Made by a program: the position numbers and the translations under genes
Assembly: GCF_001039355.2 (NCBI RefSeq)
Contig: NW_019775844.1
Coordinates: 18,918-71,322, forward strand
Source of the DNA: Lingula anatina
Taxonomy: Eukaryota; Brachiopoda; Lingulata; Lingulida; Lingulidae
Reading direction: 5' to 3'
DNA: 52,405 nucleotides
Part shown: piece after piece, positions 36,710 to 48,435 of the stretch
Position numbering within the stretch: position 1 is the stretch's first letter
How the letters are laid out: every line of letters begins with the position of its first letter
The notes under the pieces: generated by a model
Databases searched by the model: none
Told to the model about the DNA's origin: nothing
What the model saw: the letters and a program-made list of their open reading frames with translations, nothing else

Positions 36710-39517
36710 ACTCTAAAGAAGATAAAATTTTTACATAAATCATATCTTCCACAAAGTCATAGTATAAAGCCAATATGCTCTCAACTAAGGCTAAAATATT
36801 CACAGCCTAACAATCAACGCACATATGTCCACCAGGATTTTTAGCAATGTGCAAAGAAGGCATTTCAGTTACCGAACAAGTCTTCTAGTTGTTATGATGA
36901 CCCATTTGGACGAAGGAAAAAACATTGTTGGTTTTATTTATACCTGTATTCAATCTTAGACATATAAAAAATGTAAGTCGTTCGGTATTAACGGTGACAA
37001 AACAAACATTTCAGTCCCAGTTAGTATTATAAAGAGTACATTGCTGGCCCCATAATGACGTAAAAAGAAATGTCATTTTGTGACACTCTTGTGTGACGTA
37101 ACACCGAAACTGCTTTTATATTTTTACATGTGGGCAAGCCAATATGAGTAACGTGTGATAAACGGGCAACTCGCCATGATGTCATTTCTTATAACTCCTT
37201 TCTTTCAGTGAGCCGTGACTCAACACGTGACAGTGGTTTTGAGAGCGCTCGCTCATCACGTGCTAGTGTGATGTCAGCTTTGGCACCACTAGATGAGTGG
37301 ATGGTTTTCCTGGATGAAAAGGATCATCATGCGGTCTCCATTGCCGGTCTAGAAACACCTGAAGAAGATTCACAATGGTTGATCGGGGACAATGGGGAGG
37401 TCCATGGCATCCCTTTAAAAAGAAGTATGCCTCTTTGTTTTTTTCTCTTTTGAGAAAAGTGTACGGTTGTGATCTAGTGATGGACAAAGGATGTGGGCAC
37501 TGAATTCGCCTTCAACATCAACGATATCTTGTTTTCCTCCACACATGATCAACTTTTTATATATGCGTGCGACCCCTCCCCCCCCCCCCCCTCTGAGTAG
37601 AGTACTGAATCCGCCTGTGTAAATACATAGGTGTGAAAGCACTAGTCTGAATATAAATAAAGATCTGATTTTCTTTTGTCTTGCAATATTTTCATAACGA
37701 AATGTTCTATTCAAAATGTATTAAGAACTAGAAAAGCACTAAGAGAGCGCAGCCTCCGCCAAGACAAATGATTAAGTAATAATTAACCATTACTTGATTA
37801 TTTCATCATCATCAAAATCTAATAAATCTCCCTTGGCCCATTTGTCACCTATTCTGAAAATCTAATTAAATAATAAAGTGATTTATCATTACCAAAATCT
37901 TACCATTTCTTTCTTGGTCCATTTTGACCTATACTGAAAATTTCATTACAATCGGTTCATCATATTTTGCGTAATGCTGTGCACAGACAAACGAACCCAC
38001 AAACGGGTTACCACAAAATAACCTCCTCTCTAATCATAGGTGACAAATGATAAACTTGATCCCTTAAGATAATGTTTAAAGAAGAAACCAATACCGTAAA
38101 AAGTGAAGAAACAGGGTATTCATCATTTGTTTTTTAGTGACAGTGGCAATGAAAGTTCAAATTGACGCCAGCTGCAGGGCACCCGAACCCACTAAAACTG
38201 GAGATGAGGAAACCTCGTGGTATCACGACCAAGGAATTCGCCATGTCAGCGAAGATATCCCATCTTTCGAAAAATCCTTTGAAAACTTGGGCTTATGCTT
38301 CACTCTTAAAGACATAAAGACGGGCTCCATCATCATCAGCTTGGTTCCCAAAGATGTTGAATCTCTGAGAAAATTAGTTGAAGCCTATAGAAGCGGCGAG
38401 CTGAGAGAGACTCTTGAGAAATCTCTCATTTCCGAGAAAATGCGAGAGGCAGCAAGACGAGAGGGAAAGAAGTTGACTCTTGAAGTGACCATTAACGAAC
38501 CAGAAATAGTCGGCATGATAGAGCTAATGGAGAAGCTGAACGAAGCTGAGGGTGCAGAAGGTAAGAAAATCTTCGTGTCCGATTATTTTCTGAAATTTCC
38601 TACTTTGAAACATATCCTTTGCATTGTAACATGGTTAAACAGTGCGTTACGTGCCTTACAGGGGACACTGGTATAGCAAAATTGTGGTTCACGTACTGCG
38701 CTGCCCTGAAAATGTGGTTCTGGACACCGTACGAAGAAAAGCACATCTGGATGAAGGTAGGCGCAATTTTTTTTTTTTTTTTGACAAAAAGCTACTGAAA
38801 TACATTTTTTCCTGTCATGTATCTGTTTTCCTATTTTACACATGACCAAAGCAAAGTGCAATGTGCATATTACGCACTTCGAGTCTGTTTTTGTATTAAA
38901 CCAATTGAAATATAAAATTCAGAGTTAATGAAAACACCCAGTCTATACAGTCTTCTTTAATTTGACACAGGTGAATCACAAAAGAGTCTTGTCGGGGCTG
39001 AAGTTTGGTGAGCAGCCAAGTGCTAAGAACCTACAACTACTGGCGTATCTTCAAGAGAAAAACCCGCAACTCCCTGGACAACACGTGGACTGTGTCATCT
39101 GTAAGTACCAGTACATGTACCGTAGGTGAATATCCTTGACCGAGATACAAGTATCTAGGTCGCCGGTTTTCTACAGAAAGGATGCTACATATATTTGCAA
39201 GTTCATTTGTCACCTGTATTTGTAATGTAATTACATGATAAATGATAAATGGAGAATGCCAGAAAGCGGGAAATGTAAGGGCGTAAGATGAAAAAAGAGA
39301 CACAAAGGTCAGATAGTTACCATGAGCAAGGACGGGATAGACCTATTCGGTGGGTACTGAGAGAAAGAGATAGAGAGACGAGAAAGAGAGAGGGGGGAAA
39401 TGTATTAATTCAACATGTCGTATCTTTTTTCCATTCAGGTGATCTTCGAAGACAAAATCTGGTGACATATGAAAAATTGTCCAGCAGTGAAACTGACCAT
39501 GGTAAATATATAAAAAT

Positions 39518-39553
<36 letters not shown>

Positions 39554-39903
39554 CAGACTGCATATAAGTGCTACTTATTTAACACGCACAGTGAGGGTCC
39601 GACTTTATGTAGAAAAATCAATTTTTCTATCGATTTCCACAGCTATACATGTATTTTCCCCTTAATCGTCGCCTTTATCATTTCCATAATTCGTTCATAA
39701 AATTACTTTCCATAAACCGAACCGCAGGGGCGGTTCCAGGATATGGTCTCTAAACTTGTGGTTTTGAGTATTTCTTTTATTGGAGATTGGAGGTTACGCA
39801 TTTTACTGAGAAATTTAAAGCTCGTTTATGGATCGAACATTGCAGTTTGGGCTGAAGTATACCTTGGTAATAAAAAGAGGAGTGGTGTGATGTGTGGAAA
39901 GAA

Positions 39904-39960
<57 letters not shown>

Positions 39961-40316
39961 CAGTCAATATGCCTTTAAGGAAACAATAATAATGATCGAT
40001 ATAAATGCCTTATAGTAAAATGAAGAAAGCGTGTTGGGAATTTTATCACGTCCGTCGTTCCGGATAAAAATAAAGACAAAATAAAAGCACTTCATAAACT
40101 TTTGAAAGCAGTTACACTTTCTTCTTCATTGCAAAAGTGAAAACCTCTTCGATTTATTTGGAAAATCAATATTGGTAGGAAAAGTAGAGGTAATCAATGA
40201 CTATTGTGGTTTAAATTAGAGATATCCAAACAACTGTTATTATTGTTGAATAAAATTAATCCAAAATGAGTTTTTTGTAAAGTGTTTTAACTTTATAGCA
40301 AAAAGTTTGGTGGTGG

Positions 40317-40359
<43 letters not shown>

Positions 40360-41470
40360 GGGGGGGGGGCTACATCAGGCCNNNNNNNNNNNNNNNNNNN
40401 NNNNNNNNNNNNNNNNNNNNNNNNNNNNNNNNNNNNNNNNNNNNNNNNNNNNNNNNNNNNNNNNNNNNNNNNNNNNNNNNNNNNNNNNNNNNNNNNNNNN
40501 NNNNNNNNNNNNNNNNNNNNNNNNNNNNNNNNNNNNNNNNNNNNNNNNNNNNNNNNNNNNNNNNNNNNNNNNNNNNNNNNNNNNNNNNNNNNNNNNNNNN
40601 NNNNNNNNNNNNNNNNNNNNNNNNNNNNNNNNNNNNNNNNNNNNNNNNNNNNNNNNNNNNNNNNNNNNNNNNNNNNNNNNNNNNNNNNNNNNNNNNNNNN
40701 NNNNNNNNNNNNNNNNNNNNNNNNNNNNNNNNNNNNNNNNNNNNNNNNNNNNNNNNNNNNNNNNNNNNNNNNNNNNNNNNNNNNNNNNNNNNNNNNNNNN
40801 NNNNNNNNNNNNNNNNNNNNNNNNNNNNNNNNNNNNNNNNNNNNNNNNNNNNNNNNNNNNNNNNNNNNNNNNNNNNNNNNNNNNNNNNNNNNNNNNNNNN
40901 NNNNNNNNNNNNNNNNNNNNNNNNNNNNNNNNNNNNNNNNNNNNNNNNNNNNNNNNNNNNNNNNNNNNNNNNNNNNNNNNNNNNNNNNNNNNNNNNNNNN
41001 NNNNNNNNNNNNNNNNNNNCAGGCCCGTAGCCAGGGGGGGTTCGGGGGGTTCGAAAGAACCGCCCCTTTTGCTGGGAAAAGGTCCACTCTGGGTAAAATT
41101 TGATCTAGACACATTAAGTTTTTATGGAAAAAGGTCCACTTTTTCAGAAAAAGAACCCCCCTTTTGAAATTGCTGGCTACGGGCCTGTACATATTATAGT
41201 AAAATTCTCCGATAATATTTTAAATTTGCCGAACGAGGTGAGGTTAAACTATTAATTCTTGTGACCTCAACAACTTCAACTTATCTTTGTTTCCGATCCA
41301 CTTGTGAAAATGTTGTATAACTGCTAACTTTTTTTCTTATCTTCATCATTGCAGCAGAAGCGAATGAGCCAGAGACAGACAGTGGGACAAAACGGAAGCA
41401 TGCTGCCGCGGCGAAGAGCGAGGACATCCAGCAACTGCCCAACGGGTTCCACCACGAAGTGGACAGCTAA
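36465..41470 (+). CDS. TRADD-N-like domain protein, paralogue 1
   Basis: Exons: 36465-36603, 37209-37424, 38138-38560, 38662-38756, 38971-39100, 39439-39501, 41355-41470; 1182 nt, 393 aa; all junctions GT-AG and frame-consistent. Residues 1-118 are polar and probably disordered (S/R-rich near 48-65). Residues about 119-258 resemble the N-terminal TRAF2-binding domain of TRADD: an I-I-I-S-L strand, then LRKLVEAYRSGELRETLEKSL (about 195-215) and KKLTLEVTI. Residues 260-335 form a small module (YC, WFWTP, HIWM, ending VDCVIC) shared with the gene at 45802. The tail has a basic KRKHAAAAK patch (368-376), a possible nuclear signal. No death domain is present. TRADD-N domains mediate TNF-receptor adaptor contacts in vertebrates; the role here is unknown. 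The last intron contains a sequence gap, so an exon could be missing. The start is the first in-frame ATG of its exon; upstream exons cannot be excluded. Confidence 0.82.
36659..36708. repeat. AAT microsatellite
   Basis: About 16 AAT units lie inside intron 1 of the first TRADD-N-like gene. Confidence 0.95.
37745..38035. repeat. Decayed dispersed repeat in intron 2
   Basis: The stretch begins GCAGCCTCCGCCAAG and ends with AACGGGTTACCACAAAATAACCTCC. In between is an AATTTCATTACAATCGGTTC-like segment and GACAAACGAACCCAC. These words recur in repeats with ACCTCCGCCAA-type ends in invertebrate genomes. The class is uncertain. Confidence 0.4.
39521..39551. repeat. AT microsatellite (intron 6)
   Basis: An uninterrupted AT dinucleotide repeat of about 15 units, just after the exon ending at 39501. 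Confidence 0.9.
39725..39744. mobile_element. hAT-like MITE terminus, isolated
   Basis: CAGGGGCGGTTCCAGG matches the terminal repeat of the MITE family at 22355, 34140 and 49695. The remainder of the element is not evident. Confidence 0.5.
39908..39958. repeat. AT microsatellite
   Basis: About 25 AT units in intron 6 of the first TRADD-N-like gene. Confidence 0.95.
40316..40369. repeat. GT microsatellite and G run next to the gap
   Basis: A GT repeat of about 20 units runs into 12-13 G, ending 12 bases before the assembly gap. It probably explains the loss of assembly there. Confidence 0.9.
40382..41019. other. Assembly gap (638 n)
   Basis: Unknown sequence inside intron 6 of the first TRADD-N-like gene. 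The flanking bases are CAGGCC on the left and CAGGCCCGTAG on the right. The true size may differ from the number of n. Confidence 0.98.
41020..41187. mobile_element. Short MITE with CAGGCCCGTAGCCAG ends
   Basis: A 168-bp element with perfect 15-base inverted ends, CAGGCCCGTAGCCAG and CTGGCTACGGGCCTG, and no coding capacity. CAG...CTG ends suggest a hAT-type element. The left target duplication is hidden by the gap. Confidence 0.8.
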
Positions 41471-41835
41471 ATTTTATTATCAGAATATACTTTTAATTTG
41501 ACATGTAGTCAATGAACTTGTTTACATGTACTTATCCAACTCGTTGGAAACAATTTTAATTTTAGCCTTGTATTCATTATGATACATGCTTTACGCCCTC
41601 AGTTTACCATACTAGGAGAAATCTCTCTCCCACTCTCTTGCAGCCACCGACTTCAAAAGAGAAAACTGAGTTTTTCAACATAGAATTGCTAAGGCAAGGA
41701 AGTTTTGTGTGGAAATTTGGGTTAGTCTGTAAAACTGCTGAACAATTGTACCCGTGATTAATAATGGTTTAATACGGTACTTTCCAGATAGTGGGTGTAT
41801 AAATATATTGAAAACTTTTAAAGCGATATTTAGAA

Positions 41836-41841
41836 AATAAA
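41836..41841 (+). terminator. Candidate poly(A) signal, first TRADD-N-like gene
   Basis: AATAAA lies 366 bases after the stop codon at 41468-41470. It is the first canonical signal after the coding end. There is no direct evidence of cleavage. Confidence 0.35.
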
Positions 41842-42751
41842 GCGCCCCACTAAGAGAGGTACATACCTTGGGACATAAAAGAAATTGAAAATCAAACACA
41901 CAAGGTAAGACTGCATAGTATGCGCTTTACTGTAAATAACAACAAGCAAAAATGACTATCAAGTGATATTTTTTACAACATATTACGAACATGTGTGCTG
42001 TTTTATTATATCATTTTCGATTTTTTTATAATTGCAGGCACTGTTTATATTTTCTAGCTTTCATTTATAAACATCCGATAAGATTTTTTTAATGTATCAG
42101 TGAAAACCTATATGGAACTATATGAGAAGTATTATTTGATATAACGTACTCTCCCTAATGTAACGTCTTAGTTATTTGGTGCAGATAAATTAATACAGCA
42201 GTACGAGTGTACGTTTTATCGTATAATACATAGCATCCAAATCTTGAACTTAGCAAGTGTTTGAATGGGGTCAACATTTTAGATAGAGTTCCTTTTAATC
42301 TGAGTCTCGGGAAGGTTTGCTGATACCCTGATATCGACTTTCTTCTTTAAGACACACAGAAGATTACTGCTTTAAACAAGCTCTATAGAATTTGCCACCC
42401 TCATGTCCGTGACCCTATTTCACCTACCCCCACCCCCTTTTTCTCGACCCTCGTTCTGCTTAGAAACAAGCTCTACACAATTTGCCACCCCCATGTCCAT
42501 GACCATATTTCACCTATCTCTCCCCCCTCCGTTTTTCTCGACACCTTGTTCTTTATCGAATAGTGTTACCTATTACAGGCGATCGGATTGCTTTAAGAGT
42601 AAGTAGATAAGACAAAAGGGAAACGCCCCCCCCCCCCCATTTTGTAGCCCAGGCGTTCTTCCCTTTCACTCCACCCCCCTCCCTTCTATACCATCAAAAC
42701 AATGACCAAAGTATAGCAATCCAGGCAATTTTTATTTATTCCTGCCTACAC
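41842..42751. other. Intergenic spacer with 90-base doublet
   Basis: No exon is seen. The segment 42374-42463 is repeated at 42464-42553 with about 80-85% identity (AAACAAGCTCTA...TTTGCCACCC...ATGTCC-TGACC). A C run lies at about 42627-42640. Confidence 0.6.
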
Positions 42752-44215
42752 ATTACATTAAAATAACCCCCGTCAAAGGTTTTATTTTTGAATCGCTTGG
42801 CTCAGAAAAATACCCTTCTTCTCCTACCCCGCCCTAGTATAGCCCTTCTCTCGCCAGTGAGTACCTTTCTGTAGCTTAAACGTGTGCGGTAGCGTCTCTA
42901 ACATGTGAACTCTCACTGTTTGTTTACAACAAGTTGTAACCTAGTGAGGATAAAAGATGACCTCAATACAGTCAATGGGTTAAAAATATCTTGACACGCT
43001 TTTACTGCACATCGGGGAATTCCAGATAGCTACTTAAAATGCATGAAAATGGATATATACTCAAATTAGTATCAGAATTTTTCTCATTGGAAACCACGCT
43101 CTAAATTTCCAATTACCATGCATCTTAACCGTGTAAATACATAGACTCGTGATCACCAAACAGACTTTCACGTACGAATGCTTGTCACGTTCGAGTAATC
43201 TGTCCATAACGATATTATTGATACATTGATCAATAAATCATGAAGTAAAGGAAGTTATCGAGTTTTAACTTTTACTATGTGTTAATCATCAAATTTTTTC
43301 AAGTCTTTTTATAGCAACTTCAGTGTCTTGTATAGCTTCTTGGAAGAGTTTCAAAATTACTTAATGTTTGTGTTACTCATTGAAAAATGCCCATATTACA
43401 TCATGTTAAAATTTTACTAATTTACTGGGTTAACAAACAAATAATTCTCCCGCCAAAAACCTTTAGTCAACGTTTTATCAACCGATCTGTTTACCACGCC
43501 CTGGACCGTTCTCGATATTTTGGAAGAAGGTTCTTTTGATTTTATTTAAAATTACTATAGTATAACAAATATCAGTCACTGGAACTTTTAGGCGGTCATA
43601 TAAAACAAGGTAAATATAGATTTACATGTTTATAGTTACATGTACAAAGGGTTATCTTTCTAATTCCGCTAAAATAACTTTATCAGCTGCGTTTTGTACT
43701 TGGTATTAAAATGCAGCGACAACAACCGGATTGTAAATAAACTTGGTGGAGTTAAATTGTTGTTTGAGGAAAGAGTTAATGCAATTCGAATTACATATTT
43801 CCGGTTTGTGAACAAAGATAGGGCTTGTATTTTCCAGAAGAAAACAAGGAGTGCAATACAAATCTAAAAAACAAAACTATTGTTTGGCAAGATTTAATGA
43901 GATAACCCTTTGTTTAAAGTTCAGTTTTCCTAAAGACCATCAGTTAGACGCGTTTTAACTAATACCTGTGCGGCAGCCAAAAAGCTAAAATGGATGGATA
44001 TTTATTAATCTGTTTTCACGCCATTTAACTTATAATCTGATGACAACTCGTGTCATTATGTATTATAAACACTTTAATGGCAAAGAACAATTCTACTGAT
44101 GGCATCAAAGTACATCTATAAGCAAAAGTTACAGTTAAAAATAGTAACTACTGGTAGTTTTGCGGTAATGCTGAAAAGAGGGGTGGGGGGGGGGGGGTAA
44201 AGTAATTACCGAACG
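42752..44215. repeat. Noncoding tandem duplication, unit 1
   Basis: This runs from ATTACATTAAAATAAC to AGTAATTACCGAACGG and is repeated at 44223-45596. Shared landmarks in order: CTGTAGCTTAAACGTGTGCG, CACATCGGGGAATTCCAGAT, CTTGTCACGTTCGAGTAATC, GATATTATTGATACATTGAT, CCGTTCTCGATATTTTGGA and ACAAATATCAGTCACTGGAA. Identity is about 85-90% by eye. No open frame is conserved between the two copies. Confidence 0.88.
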
Positions 44216-44222
44216 GCTGCAT

Positions 44223-45596
44223 ATTACATTAAAATAATCCCCGTCAAGGGATTTATGTTTGTATTGGTGGGCTCAGAAAAATACCCTTCTTTTCCTACCC
44301 CTACCCCGCCCTAGTATAGCCCTATACTCTCGCCAGTAAGTACCTTTCTGTAGCTTAAACGTGTGCGGTAGCGTCTCTAACTTGTTGTTTGTTTACAACG
44401 AGTTGTAACCTAGTTAGTCTAAGTGAGGACAAAAGATGACCTCAATACAGTCACTGGGTTAAACATATTTTGACACGCTTTTACTGCACATCGGGGAATT
44501 CCAGATAGCTACTTAAAATACATGAAAATGGATTTACCCAAATTAATATCAGAATTTCCCATTGACACCACCCTCTAAATTTCCAATTTTCATGCATCTT
44601 AACCGTGTAAATACATAGAATCGTAATCACCAAGCAGACTTACACGTACGAATGCTTGTCACGTTCGAGTAATCTGTCCCTAACGATATTATTGATACAT
44701 TGATCAATAAATCATGAAGTTAAGGAAGTTATCGAGTTATAACTTTTACTATGTGTTAATCATCAAAATTTTCAAGTCTTAAAGCAACTACAGCTTCTTG
44801 TATAGCTTCTTAGAAGAATTTAAAGTTTACTTAATGCTTGTGTTACTCATCGAAAAATGCCCATATTACATCATGTTAAAATTTTACTAGGCTGAATTGG
44901 TTAACAAATAAATAATTCTCCCGCCAAAAAATTCAGTTAAAATTTTGTCAACCGATATGTTCACGACGTTCTAGACCGTTCTCGATATTTTGGAGGAAGG
45001 TTCTTTTGATTTAAATTAAAATTATTATAGTATTACAAATATCAGTCACTGGAACTTGGAGGCGGTCACATAAAACAGGTGAATATAGACTTTCATGTTC
45101 ATAGCTACAAAGGGTTATCAGCTGCGTTTTGTACTAGGTATTTAAGTGCAGCCTCAACAAGCGGATTGTAAATAAACTTAGTCGAGTTGAGTTGTTGTTT
45201 GAGGAAAGAGTTTGTGCAATTTTAATTACATATTTCCTTTATGTGATCAAAGACAGGGCCTGTATATGTAAAAAAGTAAAAAAAAAAAATTATAACATAC
45301 ATATTGAAAGGAATTTAACGAAATAACCCTTTGTTTAAAGTTCAGTTCTCCTTCAATAAATCGCATGTCAACAAATGGCAGCCAAAAAGCTGATATGGAT
45401 GGTTATTTTATTAGTCTGTTTTCACGTCAGTTAACTTATAAACTGATAACGACCCTTGGATTATGTATTAAAACACTGAACAATTTAACTGGTGGCATCA
45501 AATTATATCTGTAAGCAACATTTACAGGTAAAAGTAACTACTGACAGTTTCTCAGTTTTGTATAAATTTTGGGGAGTGAAAGTAATTACCGATCGA
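44223..45596. repeat. Noncoding tandem duplication, unit 2
   Basis: The second copy of 42752-44215, about 90 bases shorter, ending 200 bases before the second TRADD-N-like gene. It therefore includes that gene's immediate upstream region, and some of the conserved blocks could be regulatory. Confidence 0.88.
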
Positions 45597-45603
45597 AAAG
45601 AGG

Positions 45604-45610
45604 TATATAA
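45604..45610 (+). promoter_or_regulatory. TATA-like element before the second TRADD-N-like gene
   Basis: TATATAAAA lies about 195 bases upstream of the ATG at 45802, at the end of the tandem duplication. It is suggestive of a core promoter only. AT-rich words are common here. Confidence 0.25.
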
Positions 45611-45801
45611 AATTATAAATGAGGACAATTTTACATTATATGCTAAATTTTGTCTTATTTAGATTTGACGCTTATTTGTGTGTGTCGTTGGAGGGGGGCG
45701 GTGGTGGTAGTTTAGCAGCTGGGGGAGCACTTGTGTCCTACCCGCCCACTCCTGGGTTCTCCTTTGAAGGCTAGATTCCCCTTCCAGTTACAGATCAAAA
45801 C

Positions 45802-48435
45802 ATGTCTAGAAGTCGCCACAACAGTCAGTGTGCGGAGTCCAGTGAAGGGGAAGACGGACGTGCAGGTTTTCCAGACAATGCCATGACGGAAGAACCGGTG
45901 AGCACCCCGCAAGCCCATGACGTGTCACAGGTGTTCACTGCCGATGAAAATGGCGCTGACAATCGAGAAGGCCGCAGTGAAGAGGACGAAAGCGTTCTGA
46001 GGGACCAACTTGGTAGAAGCCTCCTCGAAGAAGGCCAAAGTCTCGAAACAGGCGACAGAAATGTAGCTACTCCGTTTCCTCAGCCACACGATGTGGAGAG
46101 AAGCGCAGAAAACAACAACAACAACAGCAGCAATAATGACAGTGAAGCAACCTGCCCCATGTGCTCAGCTGAAGACAGTGTGGAGTCCCAATATCTGCCT
46201 AAAAGGAGGGAGGAATCAGACCCCCAACACACCGATCCCGAGGGTCCGTCAAGCGGCGGTGTACACTTGGATCCGGGGGACGTGCCAGTGGCGGTGGGCG
46301 GACCAATTCCTGCATCCTGGAGCTCCATGGTAACAGGTGGATTCATAAATCCAAGTCCCAACGTTTTAGAAGAGGACCTTAGTGAGGCGACCCAAGAGAC
46401 CACACGAGAGGCCGAGCTAAGAACTGCCGAGCAGTTCTGGAGATCCCAGGCGTACGTCAGATGCCTTGAACTTATATTTAGTCCAGATTCTCCAGAAGGA
46501 CAGAGGCTGCGTAGTATATTTGGTTTAGGTAAGTATCAAGGATTGTACATATAGATAGACGTAACGTAGTTCTGATACAACAACGAAAAAAATAAACTTA
46601 TTTAGTAATATGTGCCTTTATTTATGAATCGAATGAAGAGATAAGGAGAAGAAAATCCGTGGCACACCGTTTTCCTTCTTATCCCTTTTAGTTTATTTAT
46701 TTTTTCATTTATTTTTGAAGTTTAAATAAATTCCAAAAAATTACAATCGAAGCCTGTCTTACGAGTTATAGAAAGTGATATTTTTGGCTTAACTCAATCA
46801 CGAATTTGGGAACAATTGCATAACGTTTGCACACGTGTTAAAAGTATTGCATTTTTTTTCTCAGACTGGATCATTTTTGTCCTTCCGGCACTGATAAAAG
46901 TAAGACTCCAAGTGACAGGTGACGAACAGACAGACGCTTCACAGGGTTTACGTGAGCACTTGGAGGCAGAAATGCGCCGTAAAGCGGAAAGCCTCGAGTT
47001 CATAAACCAACTCAAAGAGCACGCACTTTACTGTTCCTGCACTACCGTAGACAAGGGGTGTATTTTGATAACTCTCCGGGCAAAGGGCGTCTCTACACTG
47101 AAGACAATCATACAAAGGAATGAACGTGGAACTCTGTCCTCCTGCTTTGAGAAGATACTGGTTTCGGACAAGATGCGGTCGATTGCGGCTGCGCAAGGCA
47201 AGAAGCTGTCTGTGAAGGTGTCCTTGGAAAACAAAGATGAGATTAAAGAGGCTGTAGAACTGTTGGGCAACTTGGCTGCCCCAGAGAAAAATGAAGGTAT
47301 ATTAGTGCATTTTCCTGGTGTTTTTGATTTAAACAACATTAAAATGCTTTGATAATACGGGATGAGGGGGAAATAAATCCGCCAAAAAAATAACATTTCT
47401 GTCAATCTGTCGTTCCAGGCCTATCAAATCCTGCCTGTGGCTGTTCGACGTGAATAGAACTAAGAATAATTGGTACTTTATCGCAAATCTGGAGATATGC
47501 AATTGTGTCAGAGTGGTTTACAAAGCCACGATTCTTTCAGTTACTGTGAGCCTTCTAGACTGCCTATCAATTTGTTTATATGATAGCCCCTAGCTGTATT
47601 CATCCACTTATTTATCTATTTATTTATTTATTTATTTATTAGGGCAAGGACTGGTGGACAAAATGACTGTGACGTATTGTCCAGAGGAAGGGAAGTGGTA
47701 TTGGACGCCTGACGCTATTGAAGGAGTGTGGATGGAGGTACCGCCGTACTTTCTTTTATTTATTTCAGTTAATTTATTCTTCAGTTGACTTAATGATAGA
47801 TTTTAGTGATTGTCGCCCTGGGTTTTAGGGAGTTTCTTGAAACTCTGTCTATTAAATATCTAAGTTTTTTTTCAAGTTATTTTTTACGTTTTTTGGTCTG
47901 TGTTTCTGTGAAATATTATCATTCTTAATTTTTGTGTTACAATGAATTCGTTTGGATTAAAATATACCGCATTATAATTCGTTAGAAAGTGACAATATGT
48001 ATAATTCCGATGAATATCCGCCATTTTGATTCTAGGCAAACATCAGGACTGCTAGCCGCGGGATGTACGTTGATATTCCACTCATTGAGAAACTCAAAAA
48101 GGTCCTGGACTGGTTACAGAGGAGGGAGACTTTCCAAAGCGGTCAGCCACAGCCATGCTACTTGTGTAAGGACATTATTTACTTCAACCATCTATTTATT
48201 TATTTTTTATCTCTCTTTCATCTCTATCGATAATATAATAATATAATTTGTTTAAATTCTAAAATCCAATTAGTGTAATATATAATTTCAAGGGAAAACT
48301 GTCATAACAAAACTTTTATTCATGTAAAAATAAGCAGTATTTTATAAGTTTCAAATTATGTCGGTGATGCAATTTCTAGGTTACCTGCGCCATCGTAAGG
48401 GCGCGGAAGAGACAGCTGTTACAGGATCTTTGTAA
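45802..48435 (+). CDS. TRADD-N-like domain protein, paralogue 2
   Basis: Exons: 45802-46528, 46865-47296, 47643-47737, 48036-48165, 48380-48435; 1440 nt, 479 aa. The first exon encodes 242 residues that are acidic, S/E/P/N-rich and probably disordered, with a polyasparagine stretch (about 103-112) and a lone CPMC at about 117. Residues about 255-385 match the TRADD-N-like domain of the gene at 36465 (ILITLRAKG; LKTIIQRNERGTLSSCFEKIL; KKLSVKVSL). Residues 387-462 are the shared C-terminal module (YC, WYWTP, GVWME, ending CYLC). Exons of 95 and 130 nt match the paralogue exactly in length and phase. No death domain is visible. Two details are open. An alternative in-frame acceptor at 46899-46900 would drop 12 hydrophobic residues. 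A donor GTAAGC at 48432 could skip the stop and join an exon at 48720 (stop at 48826-48828). The function is inferred to be adaptor-like from the domain only. Confidence 0.82.
47611..47640. repeat. TTTA simple repeat at an acceptor site
   Basis: A TTTA repeat directly precedes the AG acceptor at 47641-47642 and serves as its pyrimidine-rich tract. Length variation here could alter splicing. Confidence 0.7.

Noticed and set aside
40293-41192. Long open frames across the gap
   Set aside because: They consist mostly of unknown bases plus a GT repeat and a MITE.
45297-45596. Whether the 1.4-kb tandem units are duplicated exons of the TRADD-N-like genes
   Set aside because: Neither unit contains sequence resembling any exon of either gene, and no frame is conserved between the units.
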